Shown in pieces: positions 1-10,560 of a stretch of 64,000 nt of DNA; the first letter of the stretch is position 1; each line of letters opens with the position of its first letter. The translations under genes were made by a program, and so were the position numbers. The notes under the pieces were generated by a model. That model was not told the DNA's origin. It was given only the letters and a program-made list of their open reading frames with translations, and ran no database searches. This DNA is from Ornithodoros turicata (lineage: Eukaryota > Arthropoda > Arachnida > Ixodida > Argasidae), in contig NW_026999349.1 of NCBI RefSeq assembly GCF_037126465.1, positions 62,001 through 126,000 on the forward strand, given 5' to 3'.

Positions 1-1836
1 AGTACCTAAATTCGTCGCTGGGAGAGCTCGTGGAAACCGTCAAATCCATGGGGGGCGCAGAGGCGTTCCAGTGCCTGAAGCAGGTATTTGGAAACGACTA
101 CGAAATTCTGCTTCGTAAATGTGTATTCCCATACAGCCATGTAAAGTTCTTTCGCGGTGTACGATGAATTGGCTTTGCAGGCAAAATCTGCCTTTCGAAA
201 TGATCTCACGGGGGTGGATATAAGTGAGGAGGACTACCAGTATGCGTTGCTCGTAGTTGAACATTTTGGATGCTCAAATTTGAGAGATTATAATGCACTG
301 TACTTGAAAACGGATGCCCTATTACATGCGGACGTGATGCAGCACTTCCGACGTCTGTGCTACAGCGCACGCGGATTGGAATTGCTTCATTGCGTTTCTC
401 TGGCATCCTATTCATGGCAATGCGCGTTAAATTATACGAATGCAAAATTGGAATTGATTACCGACGAGGACATGTACAGAACCATCGAATCGGGCGTTAG
501 AGGCGGGCTCTGTCAGGCGAGCAGGCGTCATTTGCATGCCAATAACCCTCTGTGTAGCGGCTATGATCCTGATAAAGAGGAGGTGTACATATCATACATA
601 GATTGCAACAATCTTTACGGATTTAGTATGATAAAGCACCTCCCTGTCGGTGATTTCGAATGGGTCGAGGATTTTAGCTCCGTGGATTTTATGCGTCACC
701 CCACGGATTCAGAGGTGGGGTATGTGTACGTATGTGACTTGGAGTATCCAAAATCTATCCACGCTCTAACAAGGTACTTCCCCCTGGCTCCCGAGAAGGC
801 AGTCGTCCCAAAGGAATGGCTCTCGCCATTCCAGCGAGGGCTTCTCGAAGAATTAATGTATCAGTCTACTAACAGCAAAAAGCTGTCGCTCACGTGCAAG
901 GACAAGGTCGAGTACGTCGTTCATTACGCGTTGCTCGCACTGTATTGTAGATTGGGCATGAGGGTGACGAAAATTCACCGAATTCTAAAATTTCGCCAGG
1001 CACCATTCCTGCGTCGAGGACAATGTTGCCAGACGCGTTGCCTCGAGCACGACGTTCAAAAAAAATTTCTATAAACTCTCAAATAATGCGGTATTTGGAA
1101 GAATGCTTTTAAATAAATTTAACATGCGGGACATTCGAGTAGCCTTCGATGAGGAGATGGCGAGTCGCCTCGGGAGTCGGGCGGAATGCGTGAGGATGGA
1201 AATTTTGTCCCCGGATTGTGTCATGTACGAAATGCGCAAAAGAAAAGTGCGATGCGATTTCCCGCTCCAGATTGGGTTTACGATTTTGGAACTGAGTAAA
1301 TTAACTATGTGCTCATTCTACTACGAAACCCTCTTGAGTAAGCTCACTTGTCCGTGATTACCTGTTACTTTGACACGGATTCTCTGATCCTCGGCCTATT
1401 CTGCAAGGACTACGAAGATCAGTTACGAGCGATCGCCGACGACCACTTAGATTTATCTTCCTTCAACCAGGATCATCGACTGTACAGTGAAAAGAATCAT
1501 GGGAGACTTGGGGCTTTCAAAAGCGAAACTGGTAGTGTACCTATCGAAGAAGTAATATGCTTGAAAGCTAAAATGTACTCCATCAAACTAGCTGGAGAAA
1601 AGCAAATTGCAAGAGCTAAAGGGGTAAAGAAAAATATTGTACGCAAGCACCTCCTCCATGAGACATACTGTGATACCTTATTCAACCACACGAGCGTATC
1701 GAATGAGCAAGTGTCAATAGTTGGAAAGAAACAGTGCATGTACACCATCAGAAACGTCAAAAGAAGTCTGATGGCATATGACGACAAGCGATACCTCTGC
1801 AATGACATCGAATCTGGTGAATCTGGTGGTGGTTGA
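1..1836 (+). pseudogene. Family B DNA polymerase remnant (Maverick/adintovirus-like, DNA_pol_B_2 type)
   Basis: Broken coding region of a protein-primed family B DNA polymerase, the replicative enzyme of Maverick/Polinton elements and adintovirus-like endogenous elements. The window starts inside the gene, so the N-terminal exonuclease domain is missing. Palm motif A (DCNNLYGFSM) lies at 601-630, the motif B stretch (KLSNNAVFGR) near 1066-1100, and motif C (YFDTDS, with the metal-binding aspartates) at 1366-1383. A thumb-like C-terminal part rich in K and R runs to about 1830. The frame changes near 157, in the A-run near 1058-1064, and near 1345, so it cannot give one protein. No major capsid, integrase or packaging ATPase partner is visible before the satellite starts. 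Family assignment is from motif recognition; the exact element type is inferred. Confidence 0.82.
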
Positions 1837-2447
1837 CAATGAATATGGTAAATTTAAATGGATGATGTAAATAGTGAAGCTCATAATGTTCTTTTTTCGC
1901 TCCAGAAGATGTGCGGGAAGAGAACTGGTACTTCTGTGACATGCTGTTCTCGCGTGCGGTCTGGGACTGAGCCGTGGATGGAGAAGGACGAACGCTTGGG
2001 TGATCCACATGGTACTTATGTGAAAAACACCATGGATGCAGGGCGGAAATGTCCAGTGTGCTGGAAGTGCTCCAGAGAGAACTGCAATCTCTCTGAGAAT
2101 ACCATGATGTGTCTAATAAATGTTGAAAACTATTTCCCGTGTTTTTCTATGTCCTTACTGTTCCGAAGCATTGTCCTGGCTTAACTAGAAAGCGTCCCAA
2201 GCCAATATGCAATTTGGGGGGCTTGTGAGCTGGCCCAAAAATGAATGGAATTGACCCACGAGTGGTTGTCTATGTTGCGGTTGAAATTATGAAGCAATAT
2301 GCAGTTGAAAGCGTGTGACCGAGTGACTAGAGAGTGGAAATGACAAATGAGTCTATCGAGCATATATGAGAGGCAGCCAATAGGCCAATCACTAGGTTTT
2401 AGAAACGAATGGAAGTGACCACCCTCTAGACCAATAGACAGGTGAGT
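1837..2447. other. No gene recognised
   Basis: The polymerase frame ends at about 1836. The remainder is moderately AT-rich sequence with only short open frames that lack family motifs. I see no RNA gene or clear transposon end here. Confidence 0.5.
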
Positions 2448-2924
2448 GATTTGGAAGCCTATGACTTAGAATTGAATAGAATAGATCATTTTGGTGTCTA
2501 CGAGCGAGTGAGCAGATGTTGTGGCAATGAAGGGTAGCCAATCACATAGAAATTAGATGGATCACCATGAAGGGGTGGAGCCTGGATCGGTCAATCAGCG
2601 TGAAGGAATGGAGCTGTGACCAACCAACCAGAGGACTTAGAAGTGGCTTGACCTAGATTTGAATTGGGTGGTGGATTAGACATTCCTAGAACTGGATTAG
2701 AAAAAAGAGCGATTTGGAAGCCTATGAACTGACTTAGAATTGAATAGAATAGATAATTTTGGTGTTTATGAGCGAGTGAGCAAATGTGGCAATGAATGGC
2801 AGCCAATGACATAGGAATTAGATGGATCACCATGAAGGGGTCGAGCCTGGATTAGACCTGGCTTGACCTGGATTAGAAATGGCTGGTGGATTAGAAATTC
2901 CTACAACTGGATTAGAAAAAAGTG
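2448..2924. repeat. Imperfect direct repeat, period about 263 bp
   Basis: The segment 2448-2587 (starting gatttggaagcc and ending gagcctggat) recurs with few changes at 2711-2851. A shorter shared stretch, ctggattagaaaaaag, occurs near 2694 and again near 2909. The second copy runs almost to the start of the satellite. It looks like a decayed two-unit tandem repeat with no coding capacity. Confidence 0.75.
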
Positions 2925-4327
2925 GTTGTTGTGGGGCTCGAATCTATACTACTGCCTTGTTGGGCCATCATCAGCCGCACGCAGGCAGGCAGGCAACGTT
3001 TGAGCGGACGGCGTCAGAAAGTCACGTGGCACGTGATGCCTCCCGTCAGGGTGTCTAAGACACCTCTGAAAACCCAGTGTAAAGCCAGTCCAGTGTATAA
3101 GGAGGGAAAAATAGCAAGAGCTCTTTGGCTGCATGTATTGCATATGTTTGTAAGTCAAACGTCGCCATGCCAATTCTGGACAGCTGTCTCGGCCTTGTTG
3201 GGCCATCATCAGCAGTACGCAGGCAGGTAACATTTAAGCGGACGGCGTCAGAAGGTCACGTGGCACGTGATGCCTCCCGTCAGGGTGTCCTAAGACACCT
3301 CTGAAAGCCCAGTGTAAAGCCAGTCCAGTGTATAAGGAGGGAAAATAGCAAGAGCTCTTTGGCTGCACGTATAGCATATGTTTGTAAGTCAAACGTCGCC
3401 ATGCCAATACTGGACAGCTGTTTCGGCCTTGTTGAGCCATCATCAGCAGTACGCAGGAAGGCAACGTTTGAGCGGATGGCGTCAGAAGGTCACGTGGCAC
3501 GTGAAGCCTCCCGTCAGGGTGTCCTAAGACACCTCTGAAATCCAGTGCAAAGCCAGTCCAGTGTATAAGCGCGAAAAAAATAGCAAGAGCTCTTTGGCTG
3601 CAAGTATAGCATATGTTTGTAAGTCAAACGTCGCCATGCCAGTACTGGACAGCTGTTTCAGCCTTGTTGAGACATCATCAGCCGCACGCAGGCAGGCAGG
3701 CAACGTTTGAGCGGACGGCGTCAGAAGGTCACGTGGCACGTGATGCCTCCCGTCAGGGTGTCTAAGACACCTCTGAAAGCCCAGTGTAAAGCCAGTCCAG
3801 TGTATAAGGAGGGAAAAATAGCAAGAGCTCTTTGGCTGCACGTATAGCATATGTTTGTAAGTCAAACGTCGCCATGCCGGTACTGGACAGCTGTTTCGGC
3901 CTTGTTGGGCCATCATCAGCAGTACGCAGGCAACATTTGAGCGGACGGCGTCAGAAGTTCACGTGGCACGTGATGCCTCCCGTCAGGGTGTCCTAAGACA
4001 CCTCTGAAAGCCCCTTGCAAAGTCAGTCCAGTGTATAAGGGGGAAAAAAATAGCAAGAGCTCTTTGGCTGCACTTATAGCATATGTTTGTAAGTCAAACG
4101 TCGCCATGCCGGTACTGGACAACTGTTTCGGCCTTGTTGGGCCATCATCAGCCGCACGCAGGCAGGCAACGTTTGAGCGGACGGCGTCAAAAGGTCACGT
4201 GGCACGTGATGCCTCCCGTCAGGGTGTCTAAGACACCTCTGAAAGCCCAGTGTAAAGCCAGTCCAGTGTATAAGGAGGGAAAAATAGCAAGAGCTCTTTG
4301 GCTGCACGTATTGCATATGTTTGTAAG

Positions 4328-4406
4328 TCAAACGTCGCCATGCCAGTACTGGACAGCTGTTTCGGCCTTGTTGGGCCATCATCAGCAGTACGCAGGCAAC
4401 GTTTGA
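4328..4406 (-). ncRNA. Hammerhead-ribozyme-like motif, type I, perfect copy
   Basis: Read on the minus strand: an outer stem I strand (UCAAACGUUGCC), an internal-loop side (UGC), an inner stem I strand (GUACUG), the core CUGAUGA, one extra U, stem II GGCC with loop CAACAA and GGCC, the core GAAA, a minimal stem III around AGCU, the triplet GUC, then CAGUAC, loop side UGGCAU, and GGCGACGUUUGA closing the outer stem. Inner stem I has 6 bp; outer stem I has 12 bp with one G-U wobble. Predicted cleavage is between plus-strand positions 4351 and 4352. The U between A9 and stem II departs from the canonical core and could lower activity. The fold is read from sequence; activity is inferred. Confidence 0.72.
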
Positions 4407-4791
4407 GCGGACGGCGTCAGAAGTTCACGTGGCACGTGATGCCTCCCGTCAGGGTGTCCTAAGACACCTCTGAAAGCCCCTTGCAAAGCCAGTCCAGTGT
4501 ATAAGGGGGAAAAATAGCAAGAGCTCTTTGGCTGCACGTATAGCATATGTTTGTAAGTCAAACGTTGCCATGCCAGTACTGGACAACTGTTTCGGCCTTG
4601 TTGGGCCATCATCAGCCGCACGCAGGCAGGCAACGTTTGAGCGGACGGCGTCAAAAGGTCACGTGGCACGTGATGCCTCCCGTCAGGGCGTCTAAGACAC
4701 CTCTGAAAGCCCAGTGTAAAGCCAGTCCAGTGTATAAGGAGGGAAAAATAGCAAGAGCTCTTTGGCTGCACGTATTGCATATGTTTGTAAG

Positions 4792-4870
4792 TCAAACGTC
4801 GCCATGCTAGTACTGGACAGCTGTTTCGGCCTTGTTGGGCCATCATCAGCAGTACGCAGGCAACGTTTGA
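4792..4870 (-). ncRNA. Hammerhead-ribozyme-like motif, near-perfect copy
   Basis: Same fold as the copy at 4328-4406, with CUGAUGA, stem II, GAAA and GUC kept. The only change noted is one base in the stem I internal-loop region, outside the pairing. Confidence 0.68.
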
Positions 4871-7112
4871 GCGGACGGCGTCAGAAGTTCACGTGGCACG
4901 TGATGCCTCCCGTCAGGGTGTCCTAAGACACCTCTGAAAGCCCCTTGCAAAGCCAGTCCAGTGTATAAGGGGGAAAAATAGCAGGAACTCTTTGGCTGCA
5001 CGTATAGCATATGTTTGTAAGTCAAACGTCGCCATGCCAAAACTGGACAACTGTTTCGGCCTTGTTGGGCCATCATCAATCGCACGCAGGCAGGCAACGT
5101 TTGAGCGGACGGCGTCAAAAGGTCACGTGGCACGTGATGCCTCCCGTCAGGGTGTCTAAGACACCTCTGAAAGCCCAGTGTAAAGCCAGTCCAGTGTATA
5201 AGGAGGGAAAAATAGCAAGAGCTTTTTGCCTGCAAGTATAGCATATGTTTGTAAGTCAAACGTCGCCATGCCAGTACTGGGCAGCTCTTTCGGCCTTGTT
5301 GGGCCATCATCAGCAGTACGCAGGCAAATTTTTGAGCGGACGGCGTCAGAAGGTCACGTGGCAAGTTATGCCTCCCGTCAGGGTGTCTAAGGCACCTCTG
5401 AAAGCCCAGTGTAAAGCCAGTCCAGTGCATAAGGAGGGAAATAGCAAGAGCTCTTTGGCTGCACGTATAGCATATGTTTGTAAGTCAAACGTCGCCATGC
5501 CAGTACTGGACAGCTGTCTCGGCCTTGTTGGGCCATCATCAGCAGTACGCAGGCAACGTTTGAGCGGACGGCGTCAGAAGGTCACGTGGCACTTGATGCC
5601 TCCCGTCAGGGTGTCCTAAGACACCTCTGAAAGCCCCTTGCAAAGCCAGTCCAGTGTATAAGGGGGGGGGGAAATAGCAAGAGCTCTTTGGCTGCACGTA
5701 TAGCATATGTTTGTAAGTCAAACGTCGCCATGCCAATACTGGACAGCTGTCTCGGCCTTGTTGGGCCGTCATCAGCAGTACGCAGGCAACGTTTGAGCGG
5801 ACTGTGTCAGAAGGTCACGTGGCACGTGATGCCTTCCGTCAGGGTGTCTAAGACACCTCTGAAAGCCCAGTGTAAAGCCAGTCCAGTGTATAAGGAGGAA
5901 AATAGCAAGAGCTCTTTGGCTGCACGTATAGCATATGTTTGTAAGTCAAACGTCGCCATGGCAATACTGGACAGCTGTTTCGGCCTTGTTGAGCCATCAT
6001 CAGCAGTAAGCAGGAAGGCAACGTTTGAGCGGACGGCTTCAGAAGCTCACGTGGCGCGTGATGCCTCTCGTCAGGGTGTCCTAAGACACCTCTGAAAGCC
6101 CCTTGCAAAGCCAGTCCAGTGTATAAGGGGGAAAAAATAGCAAGAGCTCTTTGGCTGCACGTATAGCATATGCTTGTAAGTCAAACGTCACCATGCCAGT
6201 ACTGAACAGCTGTTTCGGCCTTGTTGGGCCATCATCAGCAATACGCAGGCAGGCAATATTTGAGCGGACGGCGTCAGAAGGTCACGTGGCACGTGATGCC
6301 TCCCGTCAGGGTGTCCTAAGACACCTCTGAAAGCCCCTTGCAAAGCCAGTCTAGTGTATAAGGGGGGAAAATAGCACGAGCTCTTTGGCTGCACGTATAG
6401 CATATGTTTGTAAGTCAAACGTCGCCATGCCAGTACTGGACAACTGTTTCGGCCTTGTTGGGCCATCATCAGCCGCACGCAGGCAGGCAACGTTTGAGCG
6501 GACGGCGTCAGAAGGTCACGTGGCAAGTGATGCCTCCCGTCAGGGTGTCTAAGGCACCTCTGAAAGCCCAGTGTAAAGCCAGTCCAGTGGATAAGCAGGG
6601 AAAATAGCAAGAGCTCTTTGGCTGCACGTATAGCATATGTTTGTAAGTCAAACGTCGCCATGCCAATACTGGACAGCTGTCTCGGCCTTGTTGGGCCATC
6701 ATCAGCAGTACGCAGGCAACGTTTGAGCGGACGGCGTCAGAAGTTCACGTGGCACGTGATGCCTCCCGTCAGGGTGTCCTAAGACACCTCAGAAAGCCCA
6801 TTGCAAAGCCAGTCCAGTGTATAAGGGGGGAAAAATAGCAAGAGCTCTTTGGCTGCACGTATAGCATATGTTTGTAAGACAAACGTCTCCATGCCAGTAC
6901 TGGACAACTGTTTCGGCCTTGTTGGGCCATCATCAGCCGCACGCAGGCAGGCAACGTTTGAGCGGACGGTGTCAAAAGGTCACGTGGCACGTGATGCCTC
7001 CCGTCAGGGTGTCTAAGACACCTCTGAAAGCCCAGTGTAAAGCCAGTCCAGTGTATAAGGAGGGAAAAATAGCAAGGGCTCCTTGGCTGCACGTATTGCA
7101 TATGTTTGTAAG

Positions 7113-7191
7113 TCAAACGTCGCCATGCCAGTACTGGACAGCTGTTTCGGCCTTGTTGGGCCATCATCAGCAGTACGCAGGCAACGTTTGA
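7113..7191 (-). ncRNA. Hammerhead-ribozyme-like motif, perfect copy
   Basis: Last complete motif before the inserted transposon. All paired segments and the GUC triplet match the consensus described at 4328-4406. Confidence 0.7.
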
Positions 7192-7281
7192 GCGGACGGC
7201 GTCAGAAGTTCACGTGGCACGTGATGCCTCCCGTCAGGGTGTCCTAAGACACCTCTGAAAGCCCCTTCCCGATCGAAAAAC

Positions 7282-7540
7282 ACGACAGAAATTTCTGTCG
7301 TGACAACAGGATTTTTTGTCGTACGACAGACACTTCTGTCGTCACTACAGAAATTTCTGTCGTCATGACAGAACTTTTGTCGTAACTACAGAACAAGTCT
7401 GTAGTTACGACAGAGGCGCCTGTCGTAACGACAAGCACTTTTGTCGTGTGACGTACACGTTTGTCGTCACGACAGACTGTTCTGTCGTTACAACAGGCGG
7501 TCTTGTTGTAACTACAAAAGAGTCTGTAGTAACGACAGGA
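7282..7540. repeat. Left subterminal array of ~21-bp hairpins
   Basis: About 12-13 consecutive units of roughly 21 bp, each a short palindrome of the form ACGACAG, variable 4-6 nt centre, CTGTCGT. Units differ, yet the two arms often change together: ACTACAG with CTGTAGT, ACAACA with TGTTGT. The array sits just inside the left inverted repeat, where transposase-binding sites commonly lie. Confidence 0.8.
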
Positions 7541-7649
7541 ATGGATGCTGTATAACAAGCAGCTTTGTCGTACGACAGACATATTTCCCGTCCCCGCAGA
7601 TAGTCGATCTCGCTGTGGCGACAGGTTCTTGTCGTGCGATAAACAGCAT

Positions 7650-8379
7650 GGGAAAGCGGCACCTAGTGAAAAACAAGAAAATGAAAAAAAAACACGAAAT
7701 GACAGCTGTTGTGTTGTTATTATTGCTGTTATTATATTATTATTGATGTTGTTATAATTGCTGTTCTTATTGGTAGCTTAGTGTGTCGTCACATTTGTTT
7801 GCTGGTGCACGGCTCTGGGTGCCGCGGTAACAGCTGAGTTGCCGGCAATGGTTTGAGGGCACGGGCTCACTAGCATCCTCTCTCACAAAATCACGTGCAC
7901 TACATCTATGCTTGACGACACCACAAAAAGAAAAAAGAAAAGGACAAAAACAGCAAGTACCGGCACCAAAACAGCGTCGCCGATACACTTGAAATCGCAT
8001 TTCGTGCGCGTTACTCTGGCCATGTTGCAAGACAGTCAACCAAGAAATTTAGAGAAAAAAGACAACGAAATATGAGCAAGAAATGTTCCTTTACTGAACA
8101 GTTACTTTTTAAGTACAACGAAACAAGGAAAACTTGACACGTGGTTTTCCTGAAAATAACTCTTTGGACGTAAGAAATCTTCCAAAATTCGATTAGTTAT
8201 GTGCTAGGAAAGTTTGTAATAGTTTAGTTCTTATTATTTTAATGTACTGGTCCTTTTTACGCCTCACGCGCACATTAATTGGTAATGGTTATTTCCTCTC
8301 CGTGTGGCTTCCGATGACGACTAACATAGCGCGCCACCTGTACGCGTAGTAGGCCTGATCCTGATTCTGTTTCTTGCAG
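7650..8379. other. Transposon interior without recognised gene
   Basis: Contains A-rich and TTA/TGT-rich low-complexity sequence (about 7675-7760), then ordinary sequence up to a possible splice acceptor (tttcttgcag) ending at 8379. No protein family recognised. Confidence 0.45.
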
Positions 8380-8685
8380 TTTCTGAACATGACGGCGCCA
8401 TTACTATTTGTGTCGCTCGGTGCTGTTCCCTTCGTTGGCAGGTTTGCAGTTATGTTCCTGTTTATTCAATGTGAGAACGAATCGGAAAAGCACATCGTCG
8501 AGCACAATATCATTGTGAACTTCCACGCAATAGACTACTACGACAAACGAAACGTTTTCGGGGCATTTTGGAATGCGACGAGACGACACATGTTACACGA
8601 CAGGTAAGGTGGTTTCGACAGATCATTTTCAATAAGTTTTCTTACTTCTTTGTCGTAAAAACATTCCAGAAACAAGGCAGGATGA
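8380..8685 (+). CDS. Possible upstream exons: short ORF with hydrophobic N-terminus
   Basis: A pyrimidine-rich acceptor ends at 8379. An ATG at 8389 opens a frame starting MTAPLLFVSLGAV, hydrophobic over about 25 residues like a signal peptide, followed by a charged segment. It runs to a good donor (cag then gtaagg) after 8603. If spliced to an acceptor after 8669, the frame stops at 8683-8685, next to the ATG at 8686 of the following ORF. If exon 8670-8744 is skipped, phase 2 here matches phase 2 of the exon at 8900 and the frame fuses to the downstream protein. No homologue recognised; it may be an alternative 5' exon, an upstream ORF, or chance. Confidence 0.22.
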
Positions 8686-10160
8686 ATGAGCGGCGTTGAA
8701 GGAGATGTAAAGTGGATCACGAGCCACTTGCAGAAGAAAAAAAGGTAAGAACCGGCTCTTGTATTACGCCACGAAATGATTTATTCTGGTGTTCTAATGG
8801 CTGATTAGAAGTGAATACAGGTCACAGATTTCGCTCGTCGCACGGTGTACGCGAGTATTCGCTGATCGAAACATGTCGTCTTTGCGGCTTTTAGGCAAGG
8901 CAGGGCAAACAAACACTGCACGAAGGCATGCAGAAGAAGGCACTGTTTCTGTCCCTGGATTCGGCGAAAATCAGTGAACAAAGACAACGAGAGTTCGAAG
9001 ACATGGGACGTTTGCAGACAGAAGTGGCAACGCTGGCGCATATTAATCGTATCCTGCAAAAGGCCATCGCTTCAAAAGTTTTTCAAAGTGGTAAGCAGAA
9101 CTTTGCGTATGTATGTTAGCTGCGCCAACTTGTTTGTTTTCAAGTTTATTGATGAATGTACATGTGGTCTTTATTCAGAAGTGATTTTTATGATGCAGTT
9201 TTGATGTCTTCCTGCATGTTGCACTTACTGGTGGGGTGAATACTTTTGGGCAAATTTTGTGAATATATATATATATATATATATATGATTAGCATTCTTT
9301 GTCTGTCAGAGAGGATCGAGATAACTTTCAAAGCTAAGTTTACAAGCACTAGAGGTACATACATGCACCATGTCACACTGTTGCTCCGCTCTAACGGGTG
9401 CTGTTGACCAGATATGACTGTCTTTTTGTGACTGCGACCTTTTTTTCTTTTTCATTTTCTTACTAGCAATAAATACTGAAGCCATGAATGAGAAAGATGC
9501 TCGATTACTTGTGCCAGTGTGTTGAAGTGTCATTTCTGCTAAATTTGACAGGACAATAATTTGTCGCAACTTTTAGTAATAAATGTCAGAGGTAAGAATT
9601 ATACGGTTACAAACATCTGATAGTAAAAACAAAAAGCTTGTGCAGTAGGCTCCATAACACACTTTTTAAAAGTATTGTAAATGCTTGTGAGCTCCTTATG
9701 TTTTGAACAGTAATAATTCAGAGTGCATGTGTTCAGAGTTTCAGAAATATGAAATCGACAAAAAAAGTTTTTTACAAGTAGTTCACCGGGGGTTAAACCA
9801 TCATGTACTGTAACTACAAGGCCGACTATGCTTTCTATTAACTAGAAACCACTTTGACAGATTCCGATAACACCTGTTTGAGCACCTCTCCACTCTGTCT
9901 CTCTAGCAGCCATCACAAAAACGGTACCAGATGATTGGAATGTCCTCGCATTTGTATAATTTTGTGTACTGTCAAGGTCTAGCTTTTTTCCTAGTTTGCA
10001 TGCATAGAATTGCATATGAAAGATACACGAATATGACGCTTAACAAATGCTGTCATATTATGACACTGATATAGTCTTTTTTTTTTTCTTTCGTACAGGC
10101 TACAAGAGGCCCCATACATCCTGCTACAGTGAACAGTGCATGTATCAGTTTTCTAAGTGA
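8686..10160 (+). CDS. Candidate three-exon gene, 103 residues, unknown function
   Basis: Exons 8686-8744, 8900-9090 and 10099-10160 join with compatible phases (2, then 1) at consensus sites: donor ag|gtaaga, acceptor after 8899, donor gtg|gtaagc, acceptor after tcgtacag at 10098. The 312-nt frame is open to TGA at 10158-10160, with an AATAAA-type signal just downstream near 10168. The predicted protein starts MSGVEGDVKWITSHLQ, has a charged, leucine-containing helical middle with coiled-coil character (region around REFEDMGRLQTEVATLAHI), and a short C-terminus with three cysteines. It lies wholly inside the TIR element, so it is either an element gene or captured host sequence. No family recognised. 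Exon choice is inference from splice signals and phase. Confidence 0.35.
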
Positions 10161-10298
10161 AGAGATAATAAATAGATGTACTCTTGTTCATACACAGGTT
10201 CTCCCTCATCTTGCACGTTTGCATACAATTATACATAGTCGACACTTGTTACTGAGAGAGCAGCATTATGCCACCTGCAGATGCTGGATGTGAATGAC

Positions 10299-10560
10299 AC
10301 AACAACACGACAAGATTCATACGACACAACAAAGTACACCAGACGATAGAACAACACACGACAAACATCTACGACAGAGTCGCACACGACAGGAATCTAC
10401 AACAGAACGAAACACGACAGACATCTACGACAAAACTGCACACGACAGGAATCTACGACAGGAATCTACGACAGAACGACACACGACAGGAATCTACAAC
10501 AGAACGACGCACGACAGACATCTACGACAGACGACAAGGTCCCAATATACGACAGCCTTG
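10299..10560. repeat. Right subterminal direct repeats of the TIR element
   Basis: Short tandem units built on acacgacagg, aatctacgacag and acgacagaacg, all in the same orientation, unlike the inverted units at the left end. They stop just before the right inverted repeat (10575-10598). Confidence 0.75.

Larger units (their letters stand above)
2951..7267 (-). repeat. Satellite array 1: ~232-bp monomers each carrying a hammerhead-like motif
   Basis: About 18.5 tandem monomers of 230-238 bp, measured from recurring landmarks such as catatgtttgtaag at 3141, 3375, 3610, 3848, 4080, 4314, 4544 and 4778. On the minus strand each monomer has a hammerhead-ribozyme-like fold (separate entries). Elsewhere it holds the near-perfect palindrome TCACGTGGCACGTGA and a GGTGTC/GACACC hairpin, so the transcript would be highly structured. 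Two monomer types alternate through much of the array and give a ~464-bp higher-order repeat, clearest from 3916 to 5310. Long open frames on both strands follow from the period and are not genes. The left edge falls inside the stem II part of a motif. The right edge is a transposon insertion within one monomer, and the same monomer resumes at 10599. Confidence 0.95.

Noticed and set aside
2935..2955. atactact just before the satellite start resembles the tag of the giant palindromes.
   Set aside because: Only 8 bp match, and the orientation relative to the satellite is opposite to that at element 1. Probably chance.
2951..7267. The CACGTGGCACGTG stretch in each monomer as E-box promoter sites.
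   Set aside because: It is part of a palindrome in a structured repeat, with no nearby gene or start site. A regulatory role is not supported by the sequence alone.
7282..7540. CRISPR-like look of short repeats with variable centres.
   Set aside because: The repeats are inverted arms of 21-bp hairpins with 4-6-nt centres inside a eukaryotic transposon; there are no 25-40-nt spacers and no cas genes.
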